From NCBI GenBank assembly GCA_946478675.1, contig CAMLEF010000131.1:1-11046 (forward strand): a stretch of 11,046 nt of DNA, read 5' to 3'. This DNA comes from an uncultured Flavobacteriales bacterium (GTDB lineage Bacteria; Bacteroidota; Bacteroidia; Palsa-965). Positions 6,880 through 11,046 of the stretch are shown here, piece by piece (the stretch's first letter is position 1; each line of letters begins with the position of its first letter). The notes under the pieces are model-generated. The model saw only the letters and a list, made by a program, of their open reading frames with translations. It was not told the DNA's origin and made no database searches. Both the position numbers and the translations under genes were made by a program.

Positions 6880-8139
6880 TCACGTCATGATCTGATCCTC
6901 TCCCGCCAGCTTCGTGTCGATCGAATCGCGGAGGCCGTTGCCGAGGAACATGAAAGCGAGCACCATGAGCATGATCGCCAGGCCGGGAATGACGGCGAGA
7001 TACGCGTCGCCGGTGAGAATGTAACCTTTGTATTCGTTGATCATCATGCCCCACGACGGCGCAGGACGATCGACGCCGATGCCGAGATAGCTCAGGCCGG
7101 CTTCGATGAGAATAGCAGAAGCAAAGTTGTTCGCGGAAATCACGATCACGGGGCCGATGACGTTCGGCAGCACGTGGCGAACGATGATGCGCGAGTTGCG
7201 GAAACCAAGCGCGCGTCCAGCTTCCACGAATTCTTTTTCGCGAATGCTGAGAATTTGTCCGCGCACCACACGCGCCGTTTCCACCCACATCGTCAAACCG
7301 ACAGCGACGAAAATCGGGAAGATGCCGCGACCGAGCACGAGCGCAATCGCAATCACCATCAGCAGTGTCGGGATCGACCAAACCACGTTGATGAACCACA
7401 TGATGAGATCATCCACCCACCCGCGGAAAAAGCCGGAAAGCGCGCCCATGAAAATGCCGATCACAACGGAGATGAGCACCGAGACCAATCCCACGAAAAG
7501 TGAAATGCGCGTGCCGATCATCAGCCTGCTCAGCAGGTCGCGGCCGAAGTTGTCGGTGCCGAGCACGTAACGCTGTTCGATGATATTCGCTTCGACCTCC
7601 TTCCGCAGCTCGGCAACCGTCTTGTGCATTTTATGCGTGTCGCCGTACACGTAAAAATCAGCTGTGCCGTGAATGGAATCGTCGACGATCTTGAAAGCAG
7701 GATTAATCGCGTAGATCGCATCGGCAAGACTGTAGTGCCAGGTAACGGACGACATCGTGTCGCGTTTGCTTTCTTTCGTGTCGTGGTATTCTTCCCAGAC
7801 GATGTTGTTGCCTTCGAACCAATAGCGGGAAAACGCGTGGTATTCGTATTCGTTCTTTTTGCCGAACAGCATTTTCGAAAATACGTTGGAATGATCTTCT
7901 TCCACGTTTTTCCTCAGGCGGATGAGCTTGCATTTAAAACCGGGACGCTGGATGCCGATCTCTTCGACGTGACGGTCGGCGTCGGGACTATCATCGGGAG
8001 TGATGAGATAACCGAGCACCGAAATTACAATCGACAGGCCGATGATGATCATGCCGGTCACGGCGAGCTTGTCGCGGCGCAGGCGTTGCCAGGCGAATGC
8101 AGCTAACGAATACGAACGCTCCTGTGCGTTATTCTCCAT
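6880..8139 (-). CDS. ABC transporter permease, OppC/DppC type, with large extracytoplasmic insert
   Basis: A 419-residue inner-membrane subunit of a peptide/nickel-type ABC importer. TM1 spans about 28-47. LGTDNFGRDLLSRL (193-206), the family signature, precedes the conserved TM core (about 211-415). The EAA coupling loop, which docks the ATPase, is EAGRALGFRNSRIIVRHVLP (306-325), and GLSYLGIG (348-355) is also typical. Most OppC-type proteins are near 300 residues. The extra length is a hydrophilic segment of about 140 residues between TM1 and LGTD (48-190), which should lie outside the cytoplasm. The ATG at 8139 is chosen over an upstream GTG at 8166, which would add nine unconvincing residues and overlap the glycosyltransferase gene; from 8139 the gap is 14 bp. 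No ATPase, OppB-type partner or binding protein is in view, so partners must be encoded elsewhere. The gene is last in the minus-strand operon. Confidence 0.9.
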   Translation of the reverse strand: MENNAQERSYSLAAFAWQRLRRDKLAVTGMIIIGLSIVISVLGYLITPDDSPDADRHVEEIGIQRPGFKCKLIRLRKNVEEDHSNVFSKMLFGKKNEYEYHAFSRYWFEGNNIVWEEYHDTKESKRDTMSSVTWHYSLADAIYAINPAFKIVDDSIHGTADFYVYGDTHKMHKTVAELRKEVEANIIEQRYVLGTDNFGRDLLSRLMIGTRISLFVGLVSVLISVVIGIFMGALSGFFRGWVDDLIMWFINVVWSIPTLLMVIAIALVLGRGIFPIFVAVGLTMWVETARVVRGQILSIREKEFVEAGRALGFRNSRIIVRHVLPNVIGPVIVISANNFASAILIEAGLSYLGIGVDRPAPSWGMMINEYKGYILTGDAYLAVIPGLAIMLMVLAFMFLGNGLRDSIDTKLAGEDQIMT

Positions 8140-8153
8140 AGTGCCGACGGGGT

Positions 8154-9272
8154 TCACTTTTTCCACAACCTGTCTTTCCAGAAAATAGTACCGGAGAACG
8201 CCTTCAACGACGACGCTACCGCAAGCAGCGGATAGATCAGTTCACCAGGCAGCACCAGCAACAGCAGGAGGGGTTCGCGGAAAAAAAGAACGGCTAAAGA
8301 TAGCAACAAAAGGTCAACCGCCGCTTTCCCGAAAAGTGCTGCGCCGAAGAGAAAAAATCCATCGTTACAGCAGAGTGAAAACACGAAGCCCAGCGGCACC
8401 AGCGCATTCGCCAGCAGCACGATCAGCCCGTACATTCCGGCAGCGCTTCCGCCGTACGCGCCCGATTTGGAAAGCCACCGCGCCCGTTGCCGCAACGCTT
8501 CTCCCAACGATGCAGCGGCATTCGTTTCTACTATAGCTGCAGGCTCAGTGAGAAAAACGATGCTGCGCGGATTTTCTTTTTTCGCTTTTTCCAGCAGCAG
8601 CATATCGTCGCCGGAAACGTACGGATCATTGGCATATCCGCCATGGCGCAGGAAAAATGTTTTGCGGTACGCGAGATTGGCGCCGCTGCAGAGCATGGGA
8701 AAACCGAGCTTCGCCGCACCGCCTGCCAGCAATTGCATCGACAGCTGCTCGATCTGCAGGAAGTGACGGAGAAATTTCCGGCTGCGTTTGTATTTCACGG
8801 GACCACACACGAGCTGGATATTTTCATTCGCGAAAGCAGCAGCGATCGTTTCCAACCACGTCGCCGGTATTACGCAGTCAGCATCTGTTGTCGCGATGAT
8901 CGTTCCTTTCGCTTGCTGAATGCCTGCACTGAGCGCGGCTTTTTTTCCTTGCGAACCGTCTTCGTTCGTCAGCACGCGAAAATTAGTTCTGTCGTTTACG
9001 AAACCACGCGCGAGCTGCAATGTTTTATCCGTTGAATGATCATCGATCACGATCACTTCAAAATGCGTTGCGGGATAGCGCTGCCGTGAAAGCGATTCAA
9101 GACAATCCTTCAATGAAGCTTCTTCATTTCTCGCCGGAACAAGAATGGTGATGAAAGATTTTTCCGTTGTTGCTTTTTCTTTTTTCGCGAAGAAGAAAGC
9201 CATCGCAGGCACGAGCAATGCAACTGCATACACGAGAAGAATCCCGCCGGTGACCAGCAACGCCATGCTCAT
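8154..9272 (-). CDS. Family 2 glycosyltransferase, membrane-bound
   Basis: A 372-residue membrane glycosyltransferase with a GT-A fold. One N-terminal TM (about 2-29) is followed by the catalytic domain: VPARNEE (45-51), IDDHSTD (76-82), the metal-binding DAD (130-132), SGDD (220-223, holding the presumed catalytic acid) and QRARW (262-266, the QxxRW motif seen in processive GT2 enzymes). Three hydrophobic segments follow (about 277-303, 307-330 and 333-357), then a basic end. Donor and acceptor cannot be read from the sequence. ATG at 9272 is chosen because it overlaps the upstream stop as ATGA, a sign of translational coupling. Upstream extension to 9356 would run into the preceding gene in another frame and adds non-membrane residues before the TM. 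With the LPG-synthase-like membrane protein, it probably builds or modifies an envelope glycolipid or polysaccharide. Confidence 0.92.
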   Translation of the reverse strand: MSMALLVTGGILLVYAVALLVPAMAFFFAKKEKATTEKSFITILVPARNEEASLKDCLESLSRQRYPATHFEVIVIDDHSTDKTLQLARGFVNDRTNFRVLTNEDGSQGKKAALSAGIQQAKGTIIATTDADCVIPATWLETIAAAFANENIQLVCGPVKYKRSRKFLRHFLQIEQLSMQLLAGGAAKLGFPMLCSGANLAYRKTFFLRHGGYANDPYVSGDDMLLLEKAKKENPRSIVFLTEPAAIVETNAAASLGEALRQRARWLSKSGAYGGSAAGMYGLIVLLANALVPLGFVFSLCCNDGFFLFGAALFGKAAVDLLLLSLAVLFFREPLLLLLVLPGELIYPLLAVASSLKAFSGTIFWKDRLWKK

Positions 9273-10210
9273 TCGGCAGAAGAGTTTCGGAAAAATTTCA
9301 AACGGAAAACGAAAACGCTTCCGAGCAATGAAGGCGTTGCCACATTGATCAGCCAAAGCAGGATCGCCACGTAAACAGCTTCATCCGACACGAGCGGCAT
9401 CGCGGAAAAAACAATTCCCGCCACGCTTCCGCGCACGAGCACTTCCGTCAATGAAAACGTCGGCAGCACCGTTACCAGCAAATAACAAACGCTCACACAC
9501 GCCGTCGCCATTTTCCAGTTCAACGCCGGCGCCACCAGCGAAAGCAGCAATACAAATTGCAGCACGTACACCGCATACCGAAGCGCCGACAATCCCAGCG
9601 TTTGTAAAAAAACACGCATCGGAACGCGCGGAATGCGAATGTTGCGCTGACGAATGAAAGCGAGAAAAAATGCGATCGCCCCGAACACCAGCGGCGGCAA
9701 CAGCCAGAGATACATGCGTTCGTATTTCGAAAAATGCCAGGATAATTCATCGACGGGAACGTACAGCAGCAATCCCCACAATCCGGCGAGAATGGTAACC
9801 GTCACCTGGCAGAATCCCGCGACAAACGTAAGCAGCAACAGCTCGACGCGGTCACGGTCTTTCAGCATAAAAATCCTTCCCGCGAATTCACCGACACGAT
9901 TCGGCGTTGCAGTTCCTGTCGTCACGCCGGCGAGCACGCCTTTCACCGCTTCAGAAAAAGAAAGCTTCTCCCCGCTTCTGCTCACCAGCAATTTCCATTT
10001 CAGCGATTCGATCATCCAGTTTACCGGCATCAACAGCAGCACCAGCAAAAAACGGAACGGGCTGGCGTAAAACGAAGCGGCGATGTGTGCGAGAATGCCG
10101 GCAGCGTTGGGCTGTACAGCGAGGCGACGAACGATGTAAACGGACGCGAGCAAAACAATTGCTACCTTTAATGCAGTGCTGATCCAGCGCGTGTAGCCCG
10201 TTTTTTTCAT
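9269..10210 (-). CDS. LPG-synthase transmembrane / UPF0104 family protein
   Basis: A 313-residue polytopic inner-membrane protein with roughly seven to eight TM segments (starting near 11-27 and 52-68, and ending near 281-303). NWMIESLKWKLL (64-75), TPNRVGEFAGRIFML (102-116) and TEVLVRGSVAGIVF (255-268) are conserved-looking motifs of the lysylphosphatidylglycerol-synthase transmembrane (UPF0104/AglD-like) family. Family knowledge: members act in lipid aminoacylation with lipid flipping, or beside glycosyltransferases in envelope glycolipid assembly. This one has no soluble aminoacyl-transfer domain. Its stop overlaps the glycosyltransferase start (ATGA), so the two are translationally coupled and probably act in one pathway. 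ATG at 10210 is chosen because the basic KKTGYTRW start followed by a TM is typical. The frame stays open upstream to 10732, but only as the antisense of ruvC. Confidence 0.87.
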   Translation of the reverse strand: MKKTGYTRWISTALKVAIVLLASVYIVRRLAVQPNAAGILAHIAASFYASPFRFLLVLLLMPVNWMIESLKWKLLVSRSGEKLSFSEAVKGVLAGVTTGTATPNRVGEFAGRIFMLKDRDRVELLLLTFVAGFCQVTVTILAGLWGLLLYVPVDELSWHFSKYERMYLWLLPPLVFGAIAFFLAFIRQRNIRIPRVPMRVFLQTLGLSALRYAVYVLQFVLLLSLVAPALNWKMATACVSVCYLLVTVLPTFSLTEVLVRGSVAGIVFSAMPLVSDEAVYVAILLWLINVATPSLLGSVFVFRLKFFRNSSAE

Positions 10211-10237
10211 CGATTCCCGTAAATGTAACAAAAGCCC

Positions 10238-10780
10238 GTGCAGCCGAACCCGACCGTTTCGCGTAAGGAGAAAGACAAGATCGTACTGGGCGTCGACCCC
10301 GGCACGAACCTCATGGGCTTCGGCGTGATCCACGTGCGCAATACGAAAATGACGTTGATCACGCTCGACGTCATTCGCCTCGACAAGATCGACGACGCAG
10401 CCTTGAAGCTGAAAACGATTTTCGAACGCACGGTGGAGCTGGTGGAAAAACATCTCCCCGACGAGTTCGCGATCGAAGCGCCGTTCTTCGGCAAAAACGT
10501 GCAGTCGATGCTCAAGCTCGGGCGTGCGCAGGGAGTCGCCATCGCCGCCGCGCTCAGTCGCAACGTTCCCATTTTCGAATACAGCCCGAAGAAGATCAAG
10601 ATGTCGATCACCGGCAACGGCAACGCTTCGAAAGAGCAGGTGGCCGCGATGCTGCAGCAGTTGCTTTCCTTCCGTGAAATGCCGCGCTACCTCGACGCTA
10701 CCGACGGACTGGCCGCTGCGGTGTGCCATCACTTCCAGCTGGGCGGATCTGCGAATGAAGGAAGGATCGTGAAGAAGTAG
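10238..10780 (+). CDS. ruvC: Crossover junction endodeoxyribonuclease RuvC
   Basis: A 180-residue Holliday-junction resolvase. It acts as a dimer with RuvAB and cuts four-way DNA junctions during recombination and repair. The RNase H-like active-site acids are all present: D20 in LGVDPG, E80 in IEAPFFGKN, and D153 and D156 in [27 protein letters not shown] (92-105) and [10 protein letters not shown] (126-135) are also typical. Length is normal for Bacteroidota. The start is GTG at 10238: an in-frame TAA at 10226 blocks longer forms, and the next in-frame Met (residue 26) lies after the first catalytic Asp. It is divergent from the UPF0104 gene with only 27 bp between the starts, so its promoter probably overlaps that gene's 5' end. 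ruvA and ruvB are not in the window. Confidence 0.95.
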   Translation: MQPNPTVSRKEKDKIVLGVDPGTNLMGFGVIHVRNTKMTLITLDVIRLDKIDDAALKLKTIFERTVELVEKHLPDEFAIEAPFFGKNVQSMLKLGRAQGVAIAAALSRNVPIFEYSPKKIKMSITGNGNASKEQVAAMLQQLLSFREMPRYLDATDGLAAAVCHHFQLGGSANEGRIVKK

Positions 10781-10798
10781 GGGTTTGAATTGGAAAGG

Positions 10799-10953
10799 AA
10801 GATTCCAATGTCTTCAAAACCCCAAAGGTTTTTAAAACCCCAAAGGTTTTAAGACCCCAAAGGTCTTCAATATCCCAAAGGTTTTAAACACCAAAGATCT
10901 TCAAGATCCCAAAGGTTTTAAGACCCCAAAGGTTTTAAGACCCCAAAGGTCTT
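10799..10953. repeat. Tandem array of nine 16-17-bp hairpin repeats
   Basis: Nine units lie head to tail at a 17-18-bp period, starting at 10799, 10816, 10834, 10851, 10869, 10886, 10903, 10920 and 10937. The full unit is a 6-nt arm, a CCAAA loop and a complementary 6-nt arm. Units 2 and 3 are AAAACC/GGTTTT, and units 4 and 9 are AAGACC/GGTCTT, so the stem covaries while the loop is fixed. Units 7 and 8 pair with G-U wobbles. Units 1, 5 and 6 are degenerate. The array begins 18 bp after the ruvC stop and has no coding potential. It could give a strongly structured 3' end to the ruvC mRNA or be a dispersed non-coding repeat. Confidence 0.85.
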
Positions 10954-10975
10954 TAAGAAGCAAATTCCCCCGCAA

Positions 10976-11026
10976 ACAAAAAAACAAACCCCGGAAATCT
11001 TTCGACGGCCGGGGCGATTGCGTTTT
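10976..11026. terminator. Probable bidirectional terminator beyond the ruvC repeat array
   Basis: CCCCGG (10989-10994) pairs with CCGGGG (11009-11014) around a 14-nt loop. On the plus strand TTTTT follows at 11022-11026 after a short gap. On the minus strand the A-rich stretch at 10976-10988 gives a strong U-rich tract. It could end ruvC transcription and that of a convergent gene beyond the window. The last 20 bases of the window show nothing I can assign. Confidence 0.55.
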
Positions 11027-11046
11027 TCCTGGAAAATTTATCCCTG

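Noticed and set aside
6754..7503. A 249-codon plus-strand open frame rich in His, Asp, Glu and Arg.
   Set aside because: It is a shadow of the ABC permease gene and of the repeat spacer. The composition is typical of antisense translation of a membrane protein.
8140..8166. GTG start for the ABC permease at 8166.
   Set aside because: It would overlap the glycosyltransferase gene by 13 bp and adds nine residues with no support. ATG at 8139 lies just downstream.
9273..9356. A longer start for the glycosyltransferase at 9356.
   Set aside because: The added residues precede the N-terminal TM without making a signal, and they overlap the coding end of the UPF0104 gene. ATG at 9272 with the ATGA overlap is better.
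10211..10732. N-terminal extension of the UPF0104 protein by 174 residues.
   Set aside because: The extension is the exact antisense of ruvC and looks non-coding. A natural membrane-protein start exists at 10210.
10799..10953. The repeat array as a CRISPR.
   Set aside because: Units are 16-17 bp, contiguous and palindromic, with no unique spacers between them and no cas genes in view.

Overview
The window looks like chromosomal DNA from a member of the Bacteroidota. Two adjacent proteins end in type IX secretion (T9SS) sorting domains. Two lipoproteins carry Bacteroidota-like lipobox signal peptides. Start codons mostly lack a Shine-Dalgarno sequence, and Bacteroidota-type promoter elements (TTG / TAnnTTTG) can be proposed. 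Base composition is moderate, with G/C-rich third codon positions, and coding density is high. No tRNA, rRNA, CRISPR array, transposase, integrase or phage gene was seen.

Layout: (1) 1-1822 (+) holds two tandem paralogous secreted T9SS proteins. The first is cut by the window edge, and the second ends at a stem-loop terminator. (2) 2030-4546 (+) is hppA, a membrane-bound ion-pumping pyrophosphatase. It carries an unusual 100-residue Cys/Met/His-rich C-terminal tail and ends at a strong terminator. (3) 4628-5941 (+) is a pair of small lipoprotein genes. The first shows a transglutaminase-like Cys/His/Asp arrangement; the second is unrecognised. (4) 5997-6611 (-) is a deoxynucleoside kinase that converges on the lipoprotein pair across a bidirectional terminator. 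(5) 6612-6879 is a non-coding spacer built as a large imperfect inverted repeat with 8-bp tandem units in both arms. (6) 6880-10210 (-) is an apparent three-gene operon: an LPG-synthase/UPF0104-type membrane protein, a family 2 glycosyltransferase joined to it by an ATGA overlap, and an OppC/DppC-type ABC permease with a large insertion. (7) 10238-10780 (+) is ruvC, divergent from that operon. (8) 10781-11046 is non-coding and holds nine 16-17-bp hairpin repeats followed by a probable bidirectional terminator.

Most genes are ordinary Bacteroidota housekeeping or envelope genes and do not form one pathway. The membrane protein and glycosyltransferase are probably a functional pair in envelope glycolipid or polysaccharide synthesis. 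The most unusual items are the metallothionein-like tail on the pyrophosphatase, the covarying hairpin array after ruvC, and the inverted-repeat spacer at 6684-6874. I do not see a complete new defence or mobile system here.
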